The notes under the pieces are model-generated. The model saw nothing but the letters and a program-made list of their open reading frames with translations. It was not told the DNA's origin and made no database searches. Of a stretch of DNA of 64,000 nucleotides, positions 17,630 to 26,036 are shown piece after piece. The DNA is from Desertibaculum subflavum (GTDB lineage Bacteria; Pseudomonadota; Alphaproteobacteria; Ferrovibrionales; Ferrovibrionaceae). Positions within the stretch are counted from its first letter, which is position 1, and every line of letters starts with the position of its first letter. A program made the translations under genes and the position numbers. The DNA is taken from contig QOZS01000002.1 in NCBI GenBank assembly GCA_003576705.1, positions 120,458-184,457 of the forward strand, in the 5' to 3' direction.

Positions 17630-17642
17630 GCGCTGTTAACGC
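17630..17642 (-). promoter_or_regulatory. GTTAAC-centred motif upstream of manC
   Basis: Read on the minus strand this is GCGTTAACAGCGC, 36 bp before the manC ATG. It sits inside an inverted repeat with arms AATGCG (17627-17632) and CGCATT (17640-17645). The same 13 bases occur 41 bp before the sensor-kinase start at 54409-54421. It may be a regulator site; the regulator is unknown. Confidence 0.35.
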
Positions 17643-17674
17643 ATTTCTACCATTTCAAGGAGGCATTTGCGGCA

Positions 17675-18235
17675 TCAGCAGGGCCGGAACCGGCAACCGG
17701 CGTCGAACCTCTCGGTGACCGGATTGCGCGGCGGCAGCAGGGTCGCCAGCAGCAGGTCCAGGGTGCTGCGGAAGGCCGGGTCGTCCAGCGATGCCGGCCG
17801 GTCGGTATAGCCGTTGGCTTCCGAGACGAAGCGGTCATAGGCGCAGAAAACCGCCTGTATGCGCATCTTCCGGTCCTTGGGCGGCGGATTCAGATCCGCT
17901 GAGCGCTCGCCCTGGCAGACCCGTTCGCCGCTGACGGCGGCGGATGCCGGATCGAAATGCAGAATCACCCGATAGCCCGCCGGCGTCTCGGGATCGGGCC
18001 GCGTGGTGAAGCGGAACGGCGGCAGCCAGCCCGGCGGCCGCATCAGGAAAGTGACGGCTTCCGGCGTGCCCGGCACATTGCCGCGGATCTCCGTCGCCAT
18101 CTCGCCTTTCGGCGTCGCATAGGCGACGAGGCCTGTCGTGTAGATGGTGCCGTAGTGGCCGGGACCGATATGGTCCGTGCCGCAGGCCATCAGGGCCGAC
18201 GCGGCCAGTATCGCCGCGCAATCGCGGTATCGCAT
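17675..18235 (-). CDS. Putative lipoprotein, function unknown
   Basis: A 186-residue protein with a short signal sequence and lipobox, ASALMAC, with Cys at residue 18, so the mature form is expected to be lipid-anchored in the envelope. The mature region contains five further Cys and a conserved-looking YDRFVSEANGYTDRPASLDDPAF segment. No family is recognised. ATG 18235 was chosen because GGAGGTCGG lies just upstream. A start six codons earlier lacks this. It follows dnaE by 34 bp in the same direction and may be cotranscribed with it. Confidence 0.65.
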   Translation of the reverse strand: MRYRDCAAILAASALMACGTDHIGPGHYGTIYTTGLVAYATPKGEMATEIRGNVPGTPEAVTFLMRPPGWLPPFRFTTRPDPETPAGYRVILHFDPASAAVSGERVCQGERSADLNPPPKDRKMRIQAVFCAYDRFVSEANGYTDRPASLDDPAFRSTLDLLLATLLPPRNPVTERFDAGCRFRPC

Positions 18236-18269
18236 ATCCGACCTCCGGGGCAATGACCCGCGTTCGGCC

Positions 18270-21200
18270 TCAGCGTTCCTCGACCAGGTCGACGCCGCCC
18301 ACCTGCTTCAGCGCGGCGCGCGCCTCGCGCGTCACCGCATAGCCGCCGGGCAGCTGGATCTCCACTTCCGACCCGTCTTCCGGCAGGCGCAGCATGATGC
18401 TGACCTGGCCGCGCGCCGTCGCCTTCTTTACCCGGTCGAGCACGGCGCGGATGCCGCCGATCGGGGCCATGTCGCGGATATGCACGACGATGCCGTCGGC
18501 CGCCGTATCGGCCACCTTCTCCAACGGCTCGATCGCCTTGGCGCTCAGGCGCGCGGTTTCGCCGTCGGGCCGCGCTTCGACGGTAACCACCAGGGCCTTG
18601 CCGGGTTCCAGGTGCTCGCGCGCGTTCGACAGCGCCTCGGCAAAGACCAGCACCTCGAACGTGCCGGAGGGATCCGACATCTGCACATAGGCGAAGCGGC
18701 TGCCGCGTTGCGAGGTGCGCTCCTGCCGGCCCATCACGATGCCGGCGATCCGGGCCTGCGTCGGCCGGTCGGAGAGGCCGCGCGCCAGATCGGCATAGCG
18801 CATCACGGCGAGCCGCTTCAGCGACCGCGCATAGGCATCCAGCGGATGCGCCGAGAGATAGAAGCCGATGGCGGCGAATTCCTGCTCCAGGCGATGCAGG
18901 TCGTCCCAATCCGGCCCCTGCGGCAGCGGCAGCGGCGGCTCTGCCGCCGCCGCCCCGCCGAACAGCGACACCTGCTTGGATTCGCGCGCCTCCGCCGCCG
19001 ACTGCGCCTGGCGCATGATGACGTCGGCGCCTTCGCAGACCTTGCGCCGGTTGCGCTCCAGCGCGTCGAAGGCCCCGGCCCGCGCCAGGTTCTCCACCAT
19101 GCGCTTGTTCAGCGCCTGAGGGTCCATCCGGCGGGCAAAATCGGCGACGCTGCGGAACGGTCCGCTCTGCCGTTCCCTGACCAGCCCCTCGACCGCGCTC
19201 ATGCCGACATTGCGGATCGCCGCCAGCGCGTAACGCACCGCACCCTTCCCGCTTGCAACGGCTTCGACCGAGAACTCGACCTCCGACCGGTTGACGTCCG
19301 GCGGCAGCAGCTCGATGCCGAGCCGGCGCAGCTCCTGGCGGAAGGTGCCGAGCTTGTCGGTATTGGCGATGTCGAGGCTCATGGTCGCGGCCATGAACTC
19401 GACCGGGTGGTTCGCCTTGAGATAGGCCGTCTGATAGGCGACCAGCGCATAGGCGGCCGCATGGCTCTTGTTGAAGCCATAGCCCGCGAACTTGTCGACC
19501 AGGTCGAAGATGTAGCTGGCGCGCTCGGCCGGAATGCCTTTCGCCTCGGCGCCTTGCACGAAGCGCTCGCGCTGCGCCTCCATCTCGGCCTTGATCTTCT
19601 TGCCCATGGCGCGACGCAGCAGATCGGCTTCGCCGAGTGAATAGCCGGCCAGGATCTGGGCGATCTGCATCACCTGTTCCTGGTACACGATGACGCCGTA
19701 GGTCTCCTTCAGCACCGGCTCCAGCAGCGGGTGCAGGTAGTCGGGCTCCTCGCGGCCGTGCTTGCAGTTGATGAAGCGCGGGATGTTCTCCATCGGGCCC
19801 GGGCGGTACAGCGCCACCAGGGCGACGATGTCCTCCAGCCGGTCGGGCTTCAGGTTGCGCACCACGTCGCGCATGCCCTGGCTTTCCAGCTGGAAGATGC
19901 CGACCGTATCGGCCCTGGACAGCAGATCGAAGCTCGGCCGGTCGTCGAGCGGCAGGTTGCCGAGATCGAGATTGATGTCGCGCTTCCGCAGCAGCTGCAC
20001 GGCACGCTGCAGCACGGTCAGCGTCTTCAAGCCGAGGAAGTCGAACTTCACCAGGCCGGCCGGCTCGACCCATTTCATGTTGAACTGGGTCGCCGGCAAG
20101 GGCGAGCGCGGGTCGCGGTAGAGCGGCACCAGCTCGGTCAGCGGCCGGTCGCCGATCACCACGCCGGCGGCATGCGTCGAGGCATGCCGGTGCAGGCCTT
20201 CGAGCTTCATCGCCACGTCGAGCAGGCGCGCCACGCTCTCGTCGGTATCGCGCTCGTGACGCAGCCTCGGCTCGCCCTCCAGCGCCTTCGACAGGGTCAC
20301 CGGATTGGCCGGATTCATCGGCACCATCTTGGCAATGCGGTCGACCTGGCCGAGCGGCATTTCCAGCACGCGGCCGCAATCGCGGATCGCGGCCCGCGCC
20401 TGCAGGGTGCCGAAAGTGATGATCTGCGCCACGCGGTCGGCGCCATAGCGGTCCTGCACGTACTTGATCACCTCGTCGCGCCGGTCCTGGCAGAAGTCGA
20501 TATCGAAATCCGGCATCGACACGCGCTCGGGGTTCAGGAAGCGCTCGAACAGCAGGCCGAAGCGCAGCGGGTCGAGATCGGTGATGGTGAGCGCCCAGGC
20601 GGCGACCGAACCGGCACCGGAGCCGCGGCCCGGTCCGACCGGAATGCCCTGCCGTTTCGCCCATTGAATGAAGTCGGCGACGATCAGGAAGTAGCCGGGA
20701 AAGCCCATCGTCACGATCACGTCGAGCTCGTAGTCGAGCCGCTCGCGATAGGTCTTGGCCTGCTCCGGCGACAAATCGCCCATCGCGGCGAGGCGCCGGT
20801 CGAGACCTTCATGCGCCATGCGGCGCAGCGCCGCCGGCTCGTCCTCGCCCACTTCGGTGGTGAAGCGCGGCAGGATCGGCTTCCGCTCCGGCGCCATCAC
20901 GGCGCAGCGCTGCGCGATGACCAGCGTGTTGGCGATCGCCTCCGGCAGATCGGCGAAGGCGGCCTTCATTTCGGCGGCCGAGCGGAAACGGTGGTTCGGC
21001 GTCACCCGCCGCCGGTCGTTGTTGCTGACCGAGGAGCCCTGCGCGACGCAGAGCAGCGCGTCATGCGCCCCGTACATCGCCTCGGTCGGGAACAGGCAAT
21101 CGTTAGTCGCGACCAGCGGCAGGTCCAGCGCATAGGCAAGATCGATCAGCCGCTCCTCGATCGCCGCCTCGGCCGGCACGCCATGCCGCTGCAGCTCCAC

Positions 21201-21725
21201 ATAGAGACGGCCGGGATAGAGCGCGGCCAGCCGCTGCAGCACCTCGCGGGCCGCATCGTTCTGGCCGTCGGCGAGCAGCCGGCCGACCACGCCGGCGGTG
21301 CCGCCGGTCAGGCAGATCAGCCCGTCGGCCATTGCCTCCAGGTGGCGCCAGATCACGTGCGGCGTCTCACCGGCCGGCGTCTCCAGATAGCCGGCGGAGC
21401 TGAGCGCCATCAGGTTGCGCCAGCCGGCCTCGTCCTTGGCGATAACGACGATGGCATCCGGCTCCGGCTTGCGGCCGATCCGCCCGGACAACCCCTCCGC
21501 CTCCTCACGCGCCAGGCCGAGCTTGCAGCCGACCACCGGCTGGATGCCGGCCTTGGCCAGGGTCGCGCAGGCCTCCATGGCGCCGAACAGGTTGCCGCTA
21601 TCGGCGATGCCGACCGCCGGCATCGCATGCGCCTCGCAGAGCTTGGGCAGCTCCTTGATGCGGATCGCGCTCTCGGAGAGCGAATAATCGGTCTGGACGC
21701 GGAGATGGACGAAATCGGCGGGCAT
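18270..21725 (-). CDS. dnaE: DNA polymerase III subunit alpha
   Basis: The replicative polymerase catalytic subunit, 1151 residues. In order it shows an N-terminal PHP domain (HLRVQTDYSLSES), the polymerase palm with GRGSGAGSVAAWAL and the acidic motif PDFDIDFCQDRRDE, the fingers/little-finger region (GFNKSHAAAYAL), tandem HhH, and a C-terminal OB-fold (RIAGIVMGRQERTSQRG). The length fits alphaproteobacterial DnaE1. ATG 21725 opens exactly at the PHP domain. Upstream in-frame starts at 21755 and 21821 are possible; no strong ribosome-binding site separates them. The usual neighbour lolD is about 6 kb away here, beyond the PEP-CTERM island. Confidence 0.96.
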   Translation of the reverse strand: MPADFVHLRVQTDYSLSESAIRIKELPKLCEAHAMPAVGIADSGNLFGAMEACATLAKAGIQPVVGCKLGLAREEAEGLSGRIGRKPEPDAIVVIAKDEAGWRNLMALSSAGYLETPAGETPHVIWRHLEAMADGLICLTGGTAGVVGRLLADGQNDAAREVLQRLAALYPGRLYVELQRHGVPAEAAIEERLIDLAYALDLPLVATNDCLFPTEAMYGAHDALLCVAQGSSVSNNDRRRVTPNHRFRSAAEMKAAFADLPEAIANTLVIAQRCAVMAPERKPILPRFTTEVGEDEPAALRRMAHEGLDRRLAAMGDLSPEQAKTYRERLDYELDVIVTMGFPGYFLIVADFIQWAKRQGIPVGPGRGSGAGSVAAWALTITDLDPLRFGLLFERFLNPERVSMPDFDIDFCQDRRDEVIKYVQDRYGADRVAQIITFGTLQARAAIRDCGRVLEMPLGQVDRIAKMVPMNPANPVTLSKALEGEPRLRHERDTDESVARLLDVAMKLEGLHRHASTHAAGVVIGDRPLTELVPLYRDPRSPLPATQFNMKWVEPAGLVKFDFLGLKTLTVLQRAVQLLRKRDINLDLGNLPLDDRPSFDLLSRADTVGIFQLESQGMRDVVRNLKPDRLEDIVALVALYRPGPMENIPRFINCKHGREEPDYLHPLLEPVLKETYGVIVYQEQVMQIAQILAGYSLGEADLLRRAMGKKIKAEMEAQRERFVQGAEAKGIPAERASYIFDLVDKFAGYGFNKSHAAAYALVAYQTAYLKANHPVEFMAATMSLDIANTDKLGTFRQELRRLGIELLPPDVNRSEVEFSVEAVASGKGAVRYALAAIRNVGMSAVEGLVRERQSGPFRSVADFARRMDPQALNKRMVENLARAGAFDALERNRRKVCEGADVIMRQAQSAAEARESKQVSLFGGAAAAEPPLPLPQGPDWDDLHRLEQEFAAIGFYLSAHPLDAYARSLKRLAVMRYADLARGLSDRPTQARIAGIVMGRQERTSQRGSRFAYVQMSDPSGTFEVLVFAEALSNAREHLEPGKALVVTVEARPDGETARLSAKAIEPLEKVADTAADGIVVHIRDMAPIGGIRAVLDRVKKATARGQVSIMLRLPEDGSEVEIQLPGGYAVTREARAALKQVGGVDLVEER

Positions 21726-21909
21726 GGCTCGGCTGGCGGAGTCGCGGCCGGCCATTGTCGCACGCTCTCGATCGCGTGTCGGTAGGCCGGTGCGCATTAA
21801 CCTGAACGCGATATTCACCACGAATCCGGTGCCGGCCGAAACCCGGCGGTAAGGCCTCGCACCTCAGTCTGCAGCTTCATTCCCGAGGGATCGGAGCTGG
21901 AGGCGGATC

Positions 21910-22680
21910 ATGCTGAAGCAACTCTTGCTGACGGGCGCGGCGGTGACCGCTCTGGCCGGCGGCGCACAGGCGTCCGCCGTCACCTGGGACTTCGAGGATC
22001 TGTCCAATACGACGGTGACCTCGGGCGGCTCGGGCTTCGGCAACAGCCTGACCTTCACCGCCGACGGCCAGCAGGTGCGGCTGACGGCCTGGAGCCTGAC
22101 CAGCGGCGGCGTGTTCGAGGCGGCGCAGCTCCTGCGCTATGGCGGCGCCGGGCTGGGTATCTGCAACCAGGGCGAAAGCACCGGCTGTGGCTCGCCGAGC
22201 CACCAGATCGACAATGTGGGGAACAGCGGCCGAAACGACTTCGTGCTGATCGAGTTCCTCGGCGGCGGCACCTTCGACCCGACCAGCGCCACCATCCGCC
22301 GCTACAGCAGCGACAACGACTACAAGGACCTCGACGTCACCTATTGGGTCGGCGACGGCAACGTGCCGCTCGACCTGGCCGGCGCGGGGGTGAACGACCT
22401 CGCCGCCCTGGGCTTCGACAGCCAGTTCGACGACGACACCTCCAACAGCTCGTCCAACCGTACGGTCTGGACCGGCGGCGACACCACGGCGACGGCGCTG
22501 CTGTTCGGGGGTCGGATCGGGTACGACGAAGACGACGCGTTCAAGCTGCAATCCCTGACGGCCAGCTATTCCGCCCCGCCGCCGGCAACGAGCGACGTGT
22601 CGGAGCCCGCCTCGCTGGCGCTGCTCGGGCTGGGCGTCGCCGCGCTCGGGCTGCTGGTCCGCCATCGCCGCCGGAATTGA
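21910..22680 (+). CDS. PEP-CTERM sorting-domain protein (SEP variant)
   Basis: A 256-residue exported protein. The signal peptide is MLKQLLLTGAAVTALAGG followed by AQASA. A Ser/Gly/Asp-rich mature region follows. The C-terminal sorting signal has SEPASLALLGLGVAALGL and ends in RHRRRN, that is, motif, membrane helix and basic tail. The canonical PEP is SEP here. Such proteins are cut and anchored or released by an exosortase and are associated with exopolysaccharide and flocs. It shares its signal peptide, a central GLG...DN...D.VL.EF pattern and the FKL(Q)SL(T)ASYS segment with the next gene, so the two are paralogues. GGAGG precedes the ATG. It is divergent from dnaE. Confidence 0.85.
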   Translation: MLKQLLLTGAAVTALAGGAQASAVTWDFEDLSNTTVTSGGSGFGNSLTFTADGQQVRLTAWSLTSGGVFEAAQLLRYGGAGLGICNQGESTGCGSPSHQIDNVGNSGRNDFVLIEFLGGGTFDPTSATIRRYSSDNDYKDLDVTYWVGDGNVPLDLAGAGVNDLAALGFDSQFDDDTSNSSSNRTVWTGGDTTATALLFGGRIGYDEDDAFKLQSLTASYSAPPPATSDVSEPASLALLGLGVAALGLLVRHRRRN

Positions 22681-22783
22681 GCGGCACGCCGTTAACTATA
22701 AATCCGGATACGCGTCCACCTTTACTGTCAGGAATCGATACATTCATAGAGATAAAGGGAGATAGTGAAGAGAAATTCACTAG

Positions 22784-22809
22784 AAAAGCGCCCAGTTTCT
22801 GGGGCGTTT
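22784..22809 (+). terminator. Candidate terminator after first PEP-CTERM gene
   Basis: AAGCGCCC-AG and CT-GGGGCGTTT form a stem with one bulged G and a TTT loop, ending in three T, about 100 bp after the stop codon. The surrounding 248-bp gap is distinctly AT-richer than its neighbours. No gene is seen in it. Confidence 0.4.
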
Positions 22810-22928
22810 CGTGGCTTCTGATATCGACACCTTCAGTTGGCATCCTCGTTGCTTATAGGTCGGCATCGCTAGTCGATCCGGGGTCAGGTGAGGCAACGGG
22901 CGGCGCGTAGATCAACTGGAGGAGTACA

Positions 22929-23630
22929 ATGCTGAAGAACACCCTTTTGGCCGGCGCCGCGGTTGCCGTGCTTGCCTTCGCAAGCTCGGCCCATGCCGCC
23001 GCCTATAGCTGGAGCTTCACTGGCGGGAACAGCAACGACAACGGCTCGGCCGGCAACACCCGCAACTTCGCCAGCAGCCCGGCCGGCATCTCGCTGACCG
23101 CCTCGGCCTTCTATGCGACCTCGAGCTCGTCGAACATCCAGGCCGCCTATCTCGGCCACTATTCGCCGGGCCTCGGCGTCACGAATACCTGGAACGAAGA
23201 TCACTATGTCGATAACGGCGGCCGTATCGATCTCGTCCTGTTCCAGTTCAGCCAGGCGATCGACATCGACAGCATCATCCTGACCTCGTACGGCGACGCC
23301 GACATCAAGGTGTGGTTCGGCAGCAACTTCGCCGGCGGCACGATCAACGGCGATTTCGGCCTGACCGATCTCGGCAGCTTCTCCTGCAACAGCAGCTGCA
23401 ACGGCAACGGCGAGGTGCAGACCTACAGCAACGTCAATCCGCTCAACATGACGGGCACCTACCTGCTCATCGCCGCCGATCCGAGCGGCGACAACGACGA
23501 GTTCAAGATCCGTGGCCTGGCGGCCAGCTACAGCCCGCCGACCACCGTCGCGGAGCCGGGCACGCTGGCCCTGCTCGGCCTCGGCCTCGCCGGCCTCGGC
23601 GCGGCGACCCGCCGCAAGCGGAGCGCCTAA
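22929..23630 (+). CDS. PEP-CTERM sorting-domain protein (AEP variant)
   Basis: A 233-residue paralogue of the upstream gene. The signal peptide MLKNTLLAGAAVAVLAF ends near SSAHA. The mature part is rich in Ser, Asn, Gly and Asp. A GLGVTNTW..DHYVDNGG..D block resembles that of the first protein. One CNSSC pair lies near residue 155. The C-terminal signal has AEPGTLALLGLGLAGLG and ends in TRRKRSA, so PEP is replaced by AEP. GGAGGAGTACA precedes the ATG. A strong terminator follows. The expected fate is export by Sec and processing by an exosortase encoded elsewhere. Confidence 0.87.
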   Translation: MLKNTLLAGAAVAVLAFASSAHAAAYSWSFTGGNSNDNGSAGNTRNFASSPAGISLTASAFYATSSSSNIQAAYLGHYSPGLGVTNTWNEDHYVDNGGRIDLVLFQFSQAIDIDSIILTSYGDADIKVWFGSNFAGGTINGDFGLTDLGSFSCNSSCNGNGEVQTYSNVNPLNMTGTYLLIAADPSGDNDEFKIRGLAASYSPPTTVAEPGTLALLGLGLAGLGAATRRKRSA

Positions 23631-23657
23631 GCACCTCCAGATCTCGGGGGAAGACGG

Positions 23658-23691
23658 ACGGGCGGCGCGCCAGCGCCGCCCGTTTCCGTTT
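23658..23691 (+). terminator. Intrinsic terminator after second PEP-CTERM gene
   Basis: A perfect 10-bp stem, ACGGGCGGCG (23658-23667) against CGCCGCCCGT (23674-23683), with a 6-nt loop and a T-rich tail (TTTCCGTTT). The same core is used after the third PEP-CTERM gene. Confidence 0.7.
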
Positions 23692-23770
23692 GCGCTATAA
23701 GTGCGGTCGACATCATCCAAGGACCGCCGGCGTAAAAACGCGGCCCGCGACCGACCTCTGGGGGAAACGC

Positions 23771-24742
23771 ATGAACCGCAAGAAGATCCTGATCCCGCTC
23801 GGCATCCCGGAAGCGGGCCTCGCTTTGGTCAAGGCACGCGACGACATCGACTACGAGGTCCTGGATCCCGCCCCGCCAGAGCAGTTCCGCGCCAAGCTGA
23901 AGGACGTGCACGGCGTGACGCTCCGCGTCACCGGCTTCACCGCGGCCGACCTGGCAGTGGCGCCGAACCTGATGGCGGTGGCCCGGCTCGGCGTCGGCTA
24001 TGACAACGTCGACGTCGCCGCCTGCACGGGGCGCAACGTCGCGGTGATGATCGCCGGCATCGCCAATTCGGTCAGCGTGGCAGAGCAGGCGGTGTTCTTC
24101 ATGCTGGCGCTGGCCAAGCGCGCCGCCGAGATGGACGCCATGGTGCGCCGCGAGCGCTGGGCCGAAAGATTCGGCGCGCTGCCCGGCGACCTTGCCGGCA
24201 AGACCGTGCTGGTGATCGGCGGCGGGCGGATCGGCTCGCGCGTGATCCGCCGCTGCGCCGCCTTCGAGATGAACGTGCTGGCCTATGACCCCTATCTCAA
24301 GACCGACGTGTTGCGCATGTACGGCGCCGAGCCGGTCAGCGACCTGCGCGCCGCCCTGGCCCGGGCCGATTTCGTCACCATCCATTGCCCGAAGTCAGGG
24401 GAGACGGTGGGCCTGATCGGCCGGGCCGAGCTCGCGGCGATGAAGAAGGGCGCCTTCCTGGTCAACACCGCCCGCGGCGGCATCGTCGACGAGGGCGCCC
24501 TGCACGCCGCCCTGACCGGCGGCCAGCTCGCCGGCGCGGCGCTCGACGTGTTCGACCGCGAGCCGGTCGACCCGGCCAATCCCTTGCTCAAGCTGCCCAA
24601 CACCATCTACGCGCCGCACATGGCCGGTGTGACGCGGGAGGCGCTGGACCGCATGGCGGTGGCGGCGGTGCAGAACCTGCTGGATGTGTTCGACGGCCGG
24701 CCGAAGCGGGAGAACTGCGTCAATCCGGAAGTGCTGGGGTGA
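23771..24742 (+). CDS. D-2-hydroxyacid dehydrogenase (phosphoglycerate dehydrogenase-like)
   Basis: A 323-residue NAD(P)-dependent D-isomer-specific 2-hydroxyacid dehydrogenase. The Rossmann motif VLVIGGGRIGSRV lies near residue 145, with the substrate-binding Arg in NTARGGIVDEGAL, the Glu in FDREPVDP, and the catalytic His in YAPHMAG. It is the short form with no C-terminal ACT domain, so a degradative or generic hydroxyacid/glyoxylate/phosphoglycerate role is more likely than feedback-regulated serine synthesis. ATG 23771 follows a GGGGGAAA-type leader; the longer frame begins within the PEP-CTERM gene and is not real. It lies between two PEP-CTERM genes with no obvious functional tie. Confidence 0.9.
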   Translation: MNRKKILIPLGIPEAGLALVKARDDIDYEVLDPAPPEQFRAKLKDVHGVTLRVTGFTAADLAVAPNLMAVARLGVGYDNVDVAACTGRNVAVMIAGIANSVSVAEQAVFFMLALAKRAAEMDAMVRRERWAERFGALPGDLAGKTVLVIGGGRIGSRVIRRCAAFEMNVLAYDPYLKTDVLRMYGAEPVSDLRAALARADFVTIHCPKSGETVGLIGRAELAAMKKGAFLVNTARGGIVDEGALHAALTGGQLAGAALDVFDREPVDPANPLLKLPNTIYAPHMAGVTREALDRMAVAAVQNLLDVFDGRPKRENCVNPEVLG

Positions 24743-25234
24743 CGATGGGATCTGCTGCGTCCGGTTGTATTCCAAGTTGACAGCAGCTCTCGACCCGCCG
24801 TGCCAGAACCGCGCGTTTGCGATATCGGTGTGATATTGAATGGCGCGGCAGACCGGCGACAGCTGCATCGGTGCGGCAGAGCACCATGCTCGGCGCATGA
24901 ATTCCCGTTAACCAAATAAGAGACCATGCTCTCGAACGAATTCGCGGACAAGAAAGCCGCGAGGAGGTTCGGCATCAAGACTTATCCACAGCGTATTTGC
25001 CTCGCGCTGTAAGGGCCGATCATTTGTGTAACTTGGCGTGACCATTGGGTTGTTGTCCCGACGCGCCCGATTTGATCGGCCGACCGCCAATCGGAGTCAA
25101 TATTTTTTACGAAACTTGACACACTCTTCCGTGATAAATCTGAAATATCAACGGGACCAAATAGTTAACAAATTGGCACGAAGCCTGCTTCGTTAACGGC
25201 GTGTGACGCACTCGTCCAACAGTTGGGGGTATAA
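24743..25234 (+). promoter_or_regulatory. Long AT-richer leader before third PEP-CTERM gene
   Basis: This 492-bp stretch has no credible gene. Near its 3' end it holds a perfect TTGACA (25116-25121) without a good -10 at standard spacing. GTTAAC palindromes lie at 24907, 25164 and 25192. A 14-bp inverted repeat CGAAGC-CT-GCTTCG spans 25179-25192. A perfect DnaA-box sequence TTATCCACA lies at 24982-24990. The crowding of these elements upstream of a cell-surface gene suggests regulation. The exact promoter is not fixed. Confidence 0.45.
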
Positions 25235-25906
25235 ATGAACCACGTGATGGGCCGCCTGGCCCTCATTTCGGCAGGCTTGGGCGCCGGGCTGATGCTCAGC
25301 TCGGCAGCCTCGGCAACACAGATCACGCAGTGTTCCAACGTCGGTGACGTCGGCGATTGGGCGCGCGTAGGCAGCTGCGTGTCCGGCGACAAGAAATTCA
25401 CCTATGTCAGCAGCAACAATGCGGGCTCTGGCAGCGACATCGACTTCGATATCAATGGGAACGGCCTTCTGCATACGTTCCAGTACGATCAGGATCGGGA
25501 TGGCGGCTTCAACGGCGTCGATTTCAACCTGAAGTACATTATCGAAGTGCTCGACCCGAACTACAAGATCACGTCGGTGGAGCTGACCTCGGACTTCGAT
25601 TGGGAGCAGGGCTCTGGTTCGAGCACGGTGACCAAGAAGATCTACAGCTCGCTGGGCGGCGCTTTGCTGGACACGCTCGAAGTGACCAACGACGGCTCGG
25701 ACACGTCGATCCCGCTGAGCGCGTCGATCCTCTACATTGAGGACTACGTTCACGTCGACGACGACGACAAGCTGAAGAGGTTCGAGAACAAGTTCACCCA
25801 GACCCTGACCCCGCCGACCACCGACGTGCCGGAGCCGGCCACGCTGGCGCTGTTCGGCGCGGGCCTGGTGGCGATGGGCCTGATCCGCCGCCGTCGCTCG
25901 GCCTGA
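25235..25906 (+). CDS. PEP-CTERM sorting-domain protein (canonical PEP)
   Basis: A 223-residue exported protein. The signal peptide includes LALISAGLGAGLMLSSAASA (cleavage near residue 27). The mature region is acidic, with Asp-rich patches (GSGSDIDFDINGNG, HVDDDDK) that might bind cations. The C-terminal tripartite signal is VPEPATLALFGAGLVAMGL followed by IRRRRSA. It is not obviously related to the two upstream PEP-CTERM proteins outside the sorting signal. GGGGG lies upstream of ATG 25235; an internal ATG four codons later is possible. It is preceded by a 492-bp regulatory-looking gap and followed by a strong terminator. Confidence 0.88.
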   Translation: MNHVMGRLALISAGLGAGLMLSSAASATQITQCSNVGDVGDWARVGSCVSGDKKFTYVSSNNAGSGSDIDFDINGNGLLHTFQYDQDRDGGFNGVDFNLKYIIEVLDPNYKITSVELTSDFDWEQGSGSSTVTKKIYSSLGGALLDTLEVTNDGSDTSIPLSASILYIEDYVHVDDDDKLKRFENKFTQTLTPPTTDVPEPATLALFGAGLVAMGLIRRRRSA

Positions 25907-25933
25907 TACCCGAGCCTCTCCGGAGGTTTACGG

Positions 25934-25968
25934 AACGGGCGGCGCGCAAGTGCCGCCCGTTTTCTTTT
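25934..25968 (+). terminator. Intrinsic terminator after third PEP-CTERM gene
   Basis: A perfect 9-bp stem, ACGGGCGGC (25935-25943) against GCCGCCCGT (25952-25960), with an 8-nt loop and a TTTTCTTTT tail. This is the strongest intrinsic terminator in the window. Confidence 0.82.
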
Positions 25969-26036
25969 GCGGCCTTCTGGATCACACTGCGCCCCGCGCC
26001 GGCCCGGCCGGCGCCATCGATCGGGAGGGACGCAAG

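Noticed and set aside
24982..24990. DnaA box considered as a sign of a replication origin
   Set aside because: Only one perfect box is present, with no cluster, no AT-rich unwinding element of note and no origin-linked genes. Treated as a possible regulatory site only.
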